Positions 1 to 9,433 of a stretch of DNA of 20,397 nucleotides are shown here, in pieces. This DNA comes from Eimeria necatrix. Its lineage: Eukaryota > Apicomplexa > Conoidasida > Eucoccidiorida > Eimeriidae. The notes below the pieces were generated by a model, which was given only the letters and a program-made list of their open reading frames with translations, did no database searches and was not told the DNA's origin. Location of the stretch: contig NW_013654535.1 of NCBI RefSeq assembly GCF_000499385.1, forward strand, positions 1-20,397, in the 5' to 3' direction. The translations under genes were made by a program, and so were the position numbers. Each line of letters starts with the position of its first letter. Positions within the stretch are counted from its first letter, which is position 1.

Positions 1-393
1 ATGCGCCACCGCAAGCAGCGCCGTGCAACCAACGAACCTCTCCTCGCGCCCTACCTCGCCACCACACCTTCCTCCAACTCGCTTCACGGTGGCATCAGTC
101 ATCAACACACAGCTCCACAAGCAGCTGCGCTGCACGCCAACCATGCTAGGTCATCAGAATCTGCCAAACTGCCGGCTACAATATCAACGACAACTGCTCC
201 TCGTACACAGCTGCTTCTGATCTGTCGCAAAGTCGCTGCGTCCCGCAAAAGTCGTACTCCCTGCTCCGTCTACGCACAAATGCGCCACCGCAAGCAGCGC
301 CGTGCAACCAACGAACCTCTCCTCGCGCCCTACCTCGCCGCCACACCTTCCTCCAACTCGCTTCACGGGGGCATCAGTCATCAACACACAGCT
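1..393. repeat. 279-bp tandem repeat, 1.4 copies, cut by left window edge
   Basis: Bases 1-114 recur at 280-393 with only two substitutions (a T/A-type change in the run near base 61 and a GGT/GGG change near base 90), so the period is 279 bp. The first unit is complete (1-279). The second stops abruptly at 393, where an unrelated hairpin begins. The period is divisible by three, so one forward frame reads through both copies. The unit is C-rich on the + strand and visibly richer in G+C than most of the window. The array may continue to the left of the window. Near identity of the copies implies recent duplication or homogenisation. It could be a minisatellite/satellite edge or the repeat region of a protein-coding gene. 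Confidence 0.9.
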
Positions 394-414
394 GCGTGTA
401 GATTAGCGACATAG
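1..414 (+). CDS. possible C-terminal part of a protein with 93-residue repeats (unproven)
   Basis: Frame 1 is open from the window edge to a TAG at 412-414, 137 codons. It spans the 279-bp repeat, so the predicted product would consist of a 93-residue unit followed by 38 residues of a second unit and a short unrelated tail. The product is rich in Ala, Ser, Thr, His and Arg, has a basic start (MRHRKQRR) in each copy, and shows no signal peptide, membrane segment or motif that I recognise. Of the two differences between copies, one changes Thr to Ala and one is silent, which does not discriminate coding from non-coding. A second forward frame and a reverse frame are also partly open here, so the open frame may just reflect the C-rich composition. 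The stop lies inside the adjoining hairpin. Function unknown; it may not be a gene at all. Confidence 0.15.
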   Translation: MRHRKQRRATNEPLLAPYLATTPSSNSLHGGISHQHTAPQAAALHANHARSSESAKLPATISTTTAPRTQLLLICRKVAASRKSRTPCSVYAQMRHRKQRRATNEPLLAPYLAATPSSNSLHGGISHQHTAACRLAT

Positions 415-459
415 GATGTGGCCTTCTCGTGCCACATCCTATGTCGCTACTCTACACGC
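394..459. repeat. near-perfect hairpin, 29-bp arms, 8-nt loop
   Basis: The left arm is 394-422, the loop 423-430 (CTTCTCGT) and the right arm 431-459. The arms are reverse complements at 28 of 29 positions; the only mismatch is near base 403 (T against the complement of G). The hairpin starts at the exact base where homology to the 279-bp repeat ends. An arm of this length cannot be chance in 20 kb. A weaker 6-bp hairpin (462-467 with 474-479) follows directly. Possible natures are a tiny foldback element, a hairpin-RNA precursor, a structural part of the neighbouring satellite, or a foldback artefact of sequencing or assembly. I see no target-site duplication. Confidence 0.9.
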
Positions 460-482
460 CCGCAAAGCGTCCACTTTGCAGC

Positions 483-540
483 CTAAGCATCTTCCTTCGG
501 AGACTCATGCACTAAGCATCCTCCTTCTGCCACTCATGTG
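483..540. repeat. 29-bp imperfect tandem repeat, two copies
   Basis: The units are 483-511 and 512-540. Both begin CTAAGCATC, then share TCCTTC and ACTCATG; they differ at about six positions. This belongs to the repeat cluster at the left edge, about 20 bp beyond the 394-459 hairpin. The unit length equals the hairpin arm length, but the sequences are unrelated. No further copies follow. Confidence 0.75.
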
Positions 541-3500
541 CTGATCTCAGCCTGGCAGACAAAAGCAATTGCATCGCGCTTCAAGCCTAGGGACTGTCTT
601 TCCATAAAAGACCGCAGAACGGCAAGTGCACGCACTGGCTACGCAACACAAAACCAGTTGCACCACCGCTGAAAAGGCATGGGCGACAGAGGCGGCAGCT
701 GCCGACCAACACGTTTGCCAGCGCACTGTAGCCACTCCAAAACAGCTTGCTCCAGCCGTCAAAAGCTCTCGTCTAATGTGCGAAAAGTCATCACCATACT
801 TCGCCTTTGCCCTTTCGCACCAAGACAAATTCTAAGGTAATGCTTTGGGGCTATCGCCGGCCCGGACGTACGACAGTGCTCTGTTGGTTACAAATAGTAG
901 AGTGCAAGGGCGTCGCAGGTTAATAGGCTCGGCGCACAGTCTGTCAGAAAACGTGAGCATAGCAGAGTGGAGCCATGTTGCGTCATCGGTAACTGCTGGT
1001 AGTTGCTGTAGTGGACATCCCGTACATGTAACGTTATAGTCGGATTCCCTTGCAGCAGGGTAACCTTATTTTTCTGTGTGACACTGTTTTCGTTACAAGC
1101 ACAGCAGCTTGCTTCTTTGTCCTGCGGGGCGTCGCTGCGTGAAGGTCGTCGCAGTTTTCTTCCTTTTTGGTACTAATTCAAGTCCTGCGCTTACATTCAA
1201 GCTAGTCGTGCTAAACATGAACTTTTTAATCCACATCATTGCTTTTGCAATAGGAGAAATCCTTGTCATCTCCCATATCAATAGCAGAAGACCAAATCCC
1301 TGCCTTGGTCAGCAACGCGAGTTCACGCGGAACGCTCAATAATGCCGACGCGCTGCTATGCGCGTCTGCATAAAATTCGAACGGGTAATGAGTAGGCAAA
1401 ACGCGAACATTTGTACAGTAGTTGCGCCGCGTGAGTCCATGCGAAGGCATGCTGAATCTCTGTAAACATCCGTTGTCATACAACCCAGTGTCGTACTTTA
1501 CAAAAAAAACTCAGTGGCGCAAGCAAGGCTGATGACCGATGGTCCAGTCCTCCGGGAAAAGGCTGTGCCATGCGATCAGAGCACCAAATAGCGTTGTCGG
1601 GAGCGCAATAAGCGTAGTTACGGCACTATGTGGCTGTGAAGGATGTAAAGCGTACTTGAGCACTGTCCACAAATTGTTATTTGCGCATGCATTAAGCCCG
1701 GCGCTTTTGCTTTGTCCATTATCTTTGACACTGTATAGATATGGCAGTGCACTTTCGCGTACGTTTGCCATGGCTGTTGAGAGTGTGAATTGCCAGTCTG
1801 TGCAGATGACATTACACTGAGGCACAAGAAGAATGAATCTTCGCAGTGCGGCAAAATCGTGTGCTTCGTGCTGCTGCAAGGTCACAATCGTGCTCAACTT
1901 ATGGAACAACTTTACTCCACACGCTTTCACTATTATCAGCATTCAATTCTCGAACGTTCGCTTGGTGGGTCGACACCAATGTGTAAACTGTAGCAGTTAA
2001 ATACTCAACTGTTGGCGTATCCGTCAACAGCCCGTGTGAGCAGCTGTTGTGCAGCCGTCTTAGTATTCTAGCGTTGCTAGTTGATGGCATCCAACCGCAA
2101 GTGTGTCTGATAAGCTCGAGCTGTCCTCGCAAGTCAACACTGGCTCTTACCAAACAACAGGAGGCCTTTGAACAAGCTAGCTGATGTCCTTTCACAGTTT
2201 CATATTCAGTTCATACGCAGGCTTGGTGCCACAAACTAGTGCGTTTTGGTTGATATGTGAAAAAAGAGACGAAATAAAACACGCTGTGTTTGGTGGAAGT
2301 CGGCTCAGGGAGCTCTCAGAGGAGGACGCATGCCTCAAACACGCATAGGCTACGAACCACCAATTAGCGGGAGGAAATGGTGTACGCGCACAGTGAACGG
2401 GCGAGCGTACCGTTTCTACTGTGTGTTGTGCCGTTCAGTTTGTCTTGTGTGCGTGTGCTTGTCTTCGAGCTTTTCCGTCACTCATATGTTCTGGCATATG
2501 CGAGCGATTAAGGCGAACCATGCTGTTCAAAAAGCTCAATGCGGCTCTAAAAGCAAATGTAAGCCTCACACGCTGGTTTAGATTATTTTTGATGACCACG
2601 CTGTCGTCAAATCAGGCCTCTACGCAGCGAACAGTTAACGGTTTGGTTCACCCTACTGGGAAAGACTGCAAATCGTCACTTTCTACTGTTCACGTGTTGT
2701 TGAATTCCAGCAAGGTTGAAATGATCTCACTTCAGCCGCTTTTGTGTGTTTCAGCAGTCACTTGGCTATTTTAGACTACGCGCTTGTTCGACAATGTGCA
2801 TGTTGATGAACCTGTGCATCGACAGCCCTTACCACACGATGCCGCTTGTGGTGCTCGCTGCTCACTATTAGTTGCTCATTGTCCTCGTGTTTCAAAACTA
2901 TTTTGTTCACTGCAAGGCACGCACCTCCTTAGTGACGCTATTTTTCAAATGTCGCCTACAGTAAGGATCATATAAAATACTGCGGAAAAACTGTCCGCTT
3001 TTCATAATAGTAAAATAGTTGAGGGCTCTTCACTAACATGTCCAACCTGGCTGTCGTCTGTATGTGGAACAGTCTGCAGATTCATTGCAGCTAGGCGAAA
3101 ACATATCAAGCACAGTTTATCACCCACACGTGGTTCCTTTTCTTCACTTGCTTCATACGCAAGCTCACACCTGGAGTACAGGCGACAAAAGCCGCATACT
3201 TCCTGCTGGTGCATACATTTTACACATGTTTTTCCCGCTAAACGCCTGCACATCATTTGTCGGCCTTTTTATATTCATGCGACTGCAGCTAAAACAGAGG
3301 TAAGTGGGAGACGTTCCCGACAAACTTTCAACGTAGGTCTATAAGAAAGGTTTCAAGAAGCAAGTGTACTTTTGGCTATTGAGAGTAGCTAAGACTTTAT
3401 GCATTTTTGAAAAGGCGGTAAAGCTGCCAGCATATTTTGCACTTCTGAGCGCTATACATTTACATCACGACCTTTTTCATGTATTGACTTTTTTCTTCAT

Positions 3501-4010
3501 AGCGCTCGTTTTTACCTGCGCTGGAGAGTGCTCATTACGCGTGTGCGTAATGAAGCTCCGCTTCTGAGCTCTTTTCAGCAGACTACTGTGGGGAAAAAAG
3601 CAGAGGAGCTACGCTGGACAATTTGCTGCTGCTTTTCACAAGGAAGACCCAAAATGTAAGATGATTCACCATCGGGTGCAATCTGCGATATAAACGCTTA
3701 CGGTGGGCAAAACGACCAATATTCATTGTATCACGGTGCCAGCGTGTCACATGTCGGATGAAAGCGGGTGGCTGCCACGATCTCCACGTTGCACTGTATT
3801 GTGCTCTGTGTTCGCCACGACGCTGCATAAAGGAATGATAGCAATGTGCAACCTATTGCGAAACAGAAAGCGGCTCACGCGTGCAAAAGCACATTTGGCA
3901 GGCTGCAGCATCTTCATCCAGGACCCAGTTAAATGCTAGCATAAATCTAGACTGTACGGGGAAAGGTAACACAAGACAGATTTTCAGCACAACACATGCA
4001 GCAGCCTGTG
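541..4010. other. gene-free stretch, no recognised content
   Basis: No reading frame here exceeds about 143 codons (reverse strand, 1511-1942), and none shows a motif or family resemblance. The longest forward frame (2421-2774, about 117 codons) is also unrecognised. Small structures seen are an imperfect hairpin at 1343-1370 (GACGCG paired with CGCGTC, extended by three more pairs across one mismatch), an imperfect hairpin at 2386-2426, and a short hairpin at 2481-2504 built from two CATATG palindromes. GCATGC occurs at 1447, 1685 and 2328. The block could be intergenic or intronic; nothing decides. Confidence 0.6.
2386..2426. other. imperfect hairpin
   Basis: CACAGT at 2389-2394 pairs with ACTGTG at 2418-2423, and AACGG at 2396-2400 pairs with CCGTT at 2410-2414, around a 9-nt loop, with a small asymmetric internal loop between the stems. 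A few wobble pairs extend the base. A structure this size is close to what chance gives in 20 kb, so it is recorded without a functional claim. Confidence 0.35.
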
Positions 4011-4236
4011 AATGGCGTAAATACGACTAACAGAGCTTTTCACTTGCAGCGCCACCGAACACGATTAGCTGGGAGCAAATTCCAATCAAAAGTCTTTCTG
4101 GTGCCCCTCCCGGCCTCCATCTAGCCTCCGGAGCTGCGCATCCCACAAACAAGTGGCTGAGCCAACGAAAGCCAGTTTTGCGAGCTCTGTCCAATTGTTT
4201 CTAGTGTACACTTTCAAAGTTTTCACTTTCAGCATG
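4011..4236 (+). repeat. diverged dispersed repeat, copy A
   Basis: This segment aligns in the same orientation with 6551-6785. Shared blocks in order are GGCGT, a gCACCG..AACACGATT block, AAAAGTCT.TCTG, CCTCCG followed by the exact 16-base match GCGCATCCCACAAACA, and a CACTTTCA block ending in CATG. I estimate 70-75 percent identity by eye, with small indels, the best part being the middle. No long reading frame is shared, so this looks like an old non-coding repeat family (SINE/MITE fossil or ancient segmental duplication) rather than a conserved exon. The boundaries are approximate, and I saw no tRNA-type B box in it. Confidence 0.75.
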
Positions 4237-6550
4237 TTCATGTTGCGAAAATTTAGTTAGAGGCCGCACACCGCGTACCTACAAAGATTATCAAATGCTG
4301 GCTTACCCCATACAAAACATCCAGGGCAATGTGAGTACTTATCGGCATATGCGTGGGAAATTTCTCATGTACTATGTTATAGAATATTAAATTTAAAAGC
4401 TTAACTTTGTGCGCATTTGCCGCGTCGCTACCGGTGAGTGCCCGGAGGTTAAACGCTTGCGTTAGCGGAGCTGGATGGAAAACTTCGTTTCAGTGCTTAT
4501 CTGCCTCACTTTATTGCACTTTGCCATTTGGCTTAAGTAGGCCAATGCAAGCAAAATATGATATTTGGCTTTACACAGGAGACATCGCTTAAGTGCGCCT
4601 ACCTTTGCGTATTCGAAAACACTTAGGTGAATACGTGCTCATCCCACAAAACGTCAGTATCAGTTGTCCCATGATCTAGCTAGTGCATGCGCGTTAGAAA
4701 AAGGTGTTTTCCTTTTCGAATAGGTGCCAATAATTACACAGTCGGAAAACCATGCGACGATTGCGATGCCTATCATACTGTCCACCCACTGACGTACTCT
4801 CTGAAGTTCAGGGAACCAAAAGCTTCGAAAAAAGATCATTGTCTGCTGAGCACGAACCTAACTGCCTCTTTAAAGCTTTTGTTCGCACTTCGCGAGTCGG
4901 TGTCTACGCAACAGCAATTTCGCCAGAATAATACCTCCAATGCGTTGCCTTACCATAGAAGAGGTTGTGGCTTTGCAGATAGTAGCCGGCGTGCACTTTC
5001 TACGCAGGGACGTACTGCTCCACGCTGTGCTTATAGGTGTGCTAGATGTGGTACTTCATGCAAGCTGTTCTGCAATCAGAGCATTCGCCTGCTTGGCCTG
5101 AATAACATAATATCTGCACATCGACAACTAGGAGCTCTCAAGCAAGCGTAAGCAGATTTACGAAAAGGACAGTTTTGCTACACCGGCGATGACACGCTGA
5201 TAAGCTACAAAATCCTGCACAGCTATTAGCCTTACTGCGCAGCCACGGTATGTCCGTTGGTAGTTTCACACACTTGAGCTTGCAAGGCCCTTAGTTGGCA
5301 TGTCGAGAACATGCAGATACTACCCGGGCTCGTTCTTAGGTTGACAGACTTTTACATGTGATCAACACTTACACAATACTCATAAAATACCTATGTCTTA
5401 AAATTTGCAGCAGTGCACAAATGTGAAATAAAAAAAAAACTTTTTTTGACCAACAATAAAACTCCTAGGTGTACCCATACAGGCCAGCAAATGCCTGCCA
5501 AAAGGTTATCCACAGGCTGTAGCTTCCTCCACGCTTGCTAAACGAAAGCTGCGGAACCAAGAACCAAACGTCCGAACCCACCACTTAGCAAGGCAGTAAA
5601 ACGGCGCGACAAAACGTGCATAATATGAGCTCCAGGAATTATTTTGAGCTCACACGAGTGCTGTGCTGAGCGCTACGTTCTAAATGCGTTTGTAACTTTA
5701 CAAATTAAAAGCTGCTGCTGCTTGCAGTCACAAACACCACTTTATCACATCGCGCGCAGCCACACTAAAAAATTCCGAGCTCTTAATTAATGGATACAGC
5801 TTCGCGTGTACCTTGAACAGCATTGTTGAATGGCTAACAGACCCTGTCTGAACTATGCTAAACACCATTAAAGCAAAGTACGCGAACAAGTTGTGCTTTG
5901 CAGAGCACCTCCTATTCATCCAACGGAGTTTCCGTGCATTACACAGATTTATTTGCAGACTTTCGACGACGCTGCACGTGAAATGCGTCGCATCTTACAT
6001 GCAGCAACTGTAACTAGTTACGGCCTGGAACTATAGCTTGACTCATGCCACATTTGTTCTTCCGTTGTAGAGCCATCGCAAAAACTCTGGCATGCAAAAT
6101 AAGGGCACTGCCAATGGCGCACTTGCTAAAATGGAGCACGAAAAAAAGTGCATAGATCGTTGCAACCCTAGAAAGGGCCTGACTGCCAATCGTAACAAAT
6201 GGAGTGTAAAATCCAAGCTTATTCAAACTTGCATACACAACAAAGTATCAGGGCTGCGCCTTAGGCCCCTCAATAAGTAAGGTCCAGTGCGTGGCCTCAT
6301 AAGGCTTCTAATTTTACAGCGCATTCGTTTGGTACGTTAAGTGCTGCGGCAATATAGAGAATTCGATCAGCAGCACTTTCTGCCGCGCAGAACAGTGCAT
6401 TTACACTACGCATTTGTTTATATTTGTGTTGCTTATTATTATATCAACCTCTCATGCAACGCATTTAACTTGAAGGGACGAATTTGGAATACAGCGGGAG
6501 AGGAAGCACACAGCAAGCTATTGACATATTTATACAATAATCTTAAAGCA
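4237..6550. other. gene-free stretch between the two diverged repeat copies
   Basis: The longest frame in the window lies here on the + strand (4687-5151, 154 codons, preceded in frame by TAG). Its product has scattered CxxC pairs (CDDC near residue 23, CARCGTSC near residue 120) but no recognisable zinc finger or other family, and its length is near the chance maximum, so I do not call it as a gene. An A/T-rich spot at 5428-5448 has a run of ten A followed by seven T. A CTG run (four units) lies at about 5710. A hairpin lies at 5971-6005. GCATGC occurs at 4685 and 6090. Confidence 0.55.
5971..6005. other. 35-nt hairpin, 16-position helix with triloop
   Basis: The segment folds on itself with 14 of 16 positions paired (one of them G-T wobble), two A-C mismatches, and the triloop GTC at 5987-5989. 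The outer six pairs (GCTGCA with TGCAGC) and the inner four are uninterrupted. It is one of the better small hairpins in the window, but allowing mismatches and wobble a structure like this can be expected by chance at a rate of a few tenths per 20 kb. No adjacent U-tract or gene suggests a terminator or processing signal. Confidence 0.45.
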
Positions 6551-6785
6551 CAACTGGCGTCGAAACAGCCAACAACAAAGTGTTTTGACCAGTGGCACCG
6601 TTGAACACGATTCGTTGAGAGCAAGTGCCTAGCAAAAGTCTGTCTGATGCTCCTTCAGGCCATGATCCAGCCTCCGCAGTTGCGCATCCCACAAACAAGC
6701 GGGTAAACAAGCGAAAACCTTTTGCCAGCTATGCGCAACGCTTTTGCTCCTAGCCTGCACTTTCACGATTTCCATCTTCAACATG
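6551..6785 (+). repeat. diverged dispersed repeat, copy B
   Basis: This is the partner of 4011-4236, about 2.54 kb downstream in the same orientation. The best-preserved core is 6660-6700, which includes the 16-base exact match GCGCATCCCACAAACA. Sequence downstream of 6785 shows only doubtful similarity to that after 4236, so the end is approximate. The level of divergence indicates an old duplication or two independent insertions of the same family. No open frame is shared with copy A. Confidence 0.75.
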
Positions 6786-8436
6786 TAAATCCACACCCAA
6801 TATCTTACATATCAGCAGTACAAACGACGCGCACCACTTGCTAATTCGAAGCGTACAAGATGATGCGACGCAATTTATGCGCAAGCCTGCAAAGCCACTT
6901 CCAGAGAGTTGTGCAGCAACCCAAACCTGCCGCATTTTCAAAATTTGAAGGCACTATACGAAAACGGAACACGGCACACGCAGTCTGGTCTCAGTCTTCT
7001 ACATGACTTCTGCTCGCGGCCCCCGTGGACTCAGCCTTACGTACGAGATCCATCCACAAGGACTGTCATTTAATGTCTCATTATAAGTGAGATCCCACGG
7101 CAAACGAATGCACTTTCCGAGCTAAAGTCAAGGAAAAATCAATTGTTTTTGCGCACTTCCTATTAGATGAGAGACCGCTGTGCGATTGCGAAAAAGTCCG
7201 GTCATGCCCTTCCCAGAAACAGCGTCCAATGCCGATTGCATTGGCATTGTCTCTGTGTAGCTGAACATTGATGTTGAGACTCGAGTTTTGGCGTGAAACA
7301 GCATACCTTACCGAATCGCTAAACGAAACGAATTGTCCTTGGAGGAACGCGTCATTGTTTTGTTTCATGTCTTGTTTTGACACATTATTGTGCCAACTCC
7401 TCCCACCACGCTCTGCGCAAAGAAACGTGCGTTGCCTTCCTGTCCTTGTTATTCTCAGGCTCTCGCCATGGCTATCGCCTGTCCTTTTAGTTCTTAGCTA
7501 CAGCATGACCAACCATGTACGCATTAGTCAAAATTGTCATATTTTGTTTGCTGTTCCGATTTCACTGTTGTCATGAAAAGCCAGAGACGCCATTGACACT
7601 AGTTCTGACCACTGTCGCACTTGCTGTAACCAAACAGACCCCAAAATGTTTTTTAGCTTCACCAGAAAACCTATTGCAACACTTCATGGTTGGGAAGCAG
7701 CACAAGAAGCAATGGCACCGCAACGCATACTGGAGTGTCAACACAGCTTTCTGGCAAAACAAATAATGTTCATTGTGTATCTGCAAAACGTCTGTTACTC
7801 GGAAGCAAAAACGTTTTTGGCTTGTTCCGCTATAAACGTAGAAATAGGCGTCTATTGGGCTGCCAGCTGCATACAACTCAGACAGAAATACTGCGGCCAA
7901 GTAGCAGGCTGCTGATGAAATAGTGTCGAGGTAACGCCTGCGCTGACTGAGGGGGCGAGACGTTTGATGGCCAACGCAAGTTTAAGTGATTTAAATTCGC
8001 GCAGCCCATCTAGTAATGCGCGTTTGGAAAAATCCATCCACACTGGCAGACGCGACTGGATGTGCGTAGTTAATCTCAGCAAAAGAAACGGTCGACAAAG
8101 GGCAGCCATTCCTCGAGCGTTTCTGCTTTTGTTCAGCGTACGGGAGCGATATATTGCACCTCTATAAGCGCTGCTCTCTCCTGGGTTGTTTCAACAAGCA
8201 CTGCCCAAACGTTGCAGCCTCAAAGCCAATGGAGAAGCATATGGGTGTTCCTGATGCAACTCTGCCAACTGATCTTGACTTCCTGCATCGTTCAAATACG
8301 CCACACCCTTACTACGCTTGGGCACTACCGCGATACGAAACGAAACATTCCTGAGGGCACCATTGTAGATGCAGAATGAAAAATCCCAGCCTATACACAG
8401 CATTGTGTACTGCACAAGGAGACGGCGATAAGTTGC

Positions 8437-8452
8437 TTTCACGTACTTCCTA
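8437..8452 (+). repeat. 16-bp exact direct repeat, first copy
   Basis: TTTCACGTACTTCCTA occurs here and again at 9275-9290, an offset of 838 bp. Flanking bases show only patchy similarity (GCAGAA/GGCAG and CAGT words downstream of both). About 0.05 such pairs are expected by chance, so it may be the remnant of an old duplication, but it is too short to call an element. Confidence 0.4.
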
Positions 8453-9274
8453 TTATTCACCGCGTTCCTTTAGCAGTAGGGCAGAAATACGCAGTTAAAA
8501 TCGGACGTGGCAAGCCCCTGAAAAAGTGAGATAGTATTTTTAAATATACTTTCTGGAGAACCTGCCCAGGTCAAAGCCTCTAATGACACGCTAGGTGTAA
8601 ATTATCAACTGCATCCTTTGTTGATGTGTACTGCGTTGTTCCGTTTCCCTTTAATACTGCTTATTGCGTCATTTGCTTTCCAGATAGCTCACCGTCAACT
8701 TCCATAGAGGCAATGAAAATTCCCTCAGATGCATCCAGGACAATTTTTCACTTTGCATCGCTTAAGCAGATTTTGTTCGCCCCAGGACATCAGAATTGCA
8801 CCAAGTTCAGTTTATGGCCTTGAAGTCGTTCAATATATGCAAAATAACAAAGGACACATGGCGAATAAGCTGCGTCACGTACAGTGAATCAACAACTGCC
8901 ATACTCGCTACAATAAAAAACAAACTAACAATTTTCACAAGCAGCTCCAACCCGTTGCAAATACTTACTCCAAGAATACTGGAAAAACTTTGAAAGCATA
9001 TTAAGGCTTCCTTCAAATGGTAGTTCTTTTTGTCAATATGATTATGCCTGCAAATTGCGGACTAGAGCCTGAAAAGACACATTAGCTATGTTTTACTTTC
9101 ATATGCATTCAACACGCTGGGTCGGCAAACAATAGAGTAGAAGTCCAGACTGATCTCTTTGAAGCTAGTAAACTGAAGTATTTTTTTACAAGCAGTCACT
9201 GCACCTGGCAGCTTTATTTCGCAGCTCTGCATGGCCTATGAAACGCCCACTACTTTCAGAAAAGCAGAACTGCG

Positions 9275-9290
9275 TTTCACGTACTTCCTA
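9275..9290 (+). repeat. 16-bp exact direct repeat, second copy
   Basis: Same word as 8437-8452 in the same orientation. No longer alignable unit surrounds it. Confidence 0.4.
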
Positions 9291-9394
9291 CGAAGCAGTG
9301 CAGTTTGTCCAGTCACAGGCGTAGGCAGTCAAAAAATAGAAGAATTCAAACAATAACGAAATGTGGAGTTCCAGAATCTCCTCACCCTGATGTT

Positions 9395-9433
9395 AGGACT
9401 CTGCATGATCGGTTTTACATATTGTAGAGTCCT
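9395..9433. other. hairpin, 11-bp stem, 17-nt loop
   Basis: AGGACTCTGCA (9395-9405) pairs with TGTAGAGTCCT (9423-9433) with one G-T wobble and no gaps. It stands alone in an A+T-rich non-coding stretch. Roughly one stem of this strength is expected by chance in 20 kb when wobble is allowed, so function is not implied. Confidence 0.4.

Larger units (their letters stand above)
6786..9394. other. gene-free stretch, no recognised content
   Basis: Reading frames of 100-109 codons occur on both strands (for example 7081-7383 and 7571-7900 reverse, 7268-7576 forward). They overlap each other in opposite directions and have no motifs, which is typical of chance frames. Two competing short stems lie at 7226-7249 (CCAATGC with GCATTGG, or CAATGCC with GGCATTG). 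The part from about 8510 to 9200 is distinctly A+T-richer. A 16-base word at 8437-8452 recurs exactly at 9275-9290. Confidence 0.6.

Noticed and set aside
787..798. YGDD on the reverse strand (within 547-828), reminiscent of a polymerase catalytic motif
   Set aside because: A four-residue match without the other conserved blocks, in a 93-codon frame that overlaps an opposite-strand frame, is chance.
1511..1942. Reverse-strand frame of 143 codons
   Set aside because: It overlaps several forward frames of similar length, has no motif, and is of chance length.
4687..5151. Longest forward frame, 154 codons, with CDDC and CARCGTSC cysteine pairs
   Set aside because: Its length is near the chance maximum for this window. 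The cysteine spacing fits no zinc-finger family I can name, and there is no supporting neighbour, start context or splice structure.
5428..5448. A-run followed by T-run as a possible poly(A) tail of a retroposed element or a terminator
   Set aside because: The run is only ten A followed by C and seven T, with no target-site duplication or element body recognisable next to it.
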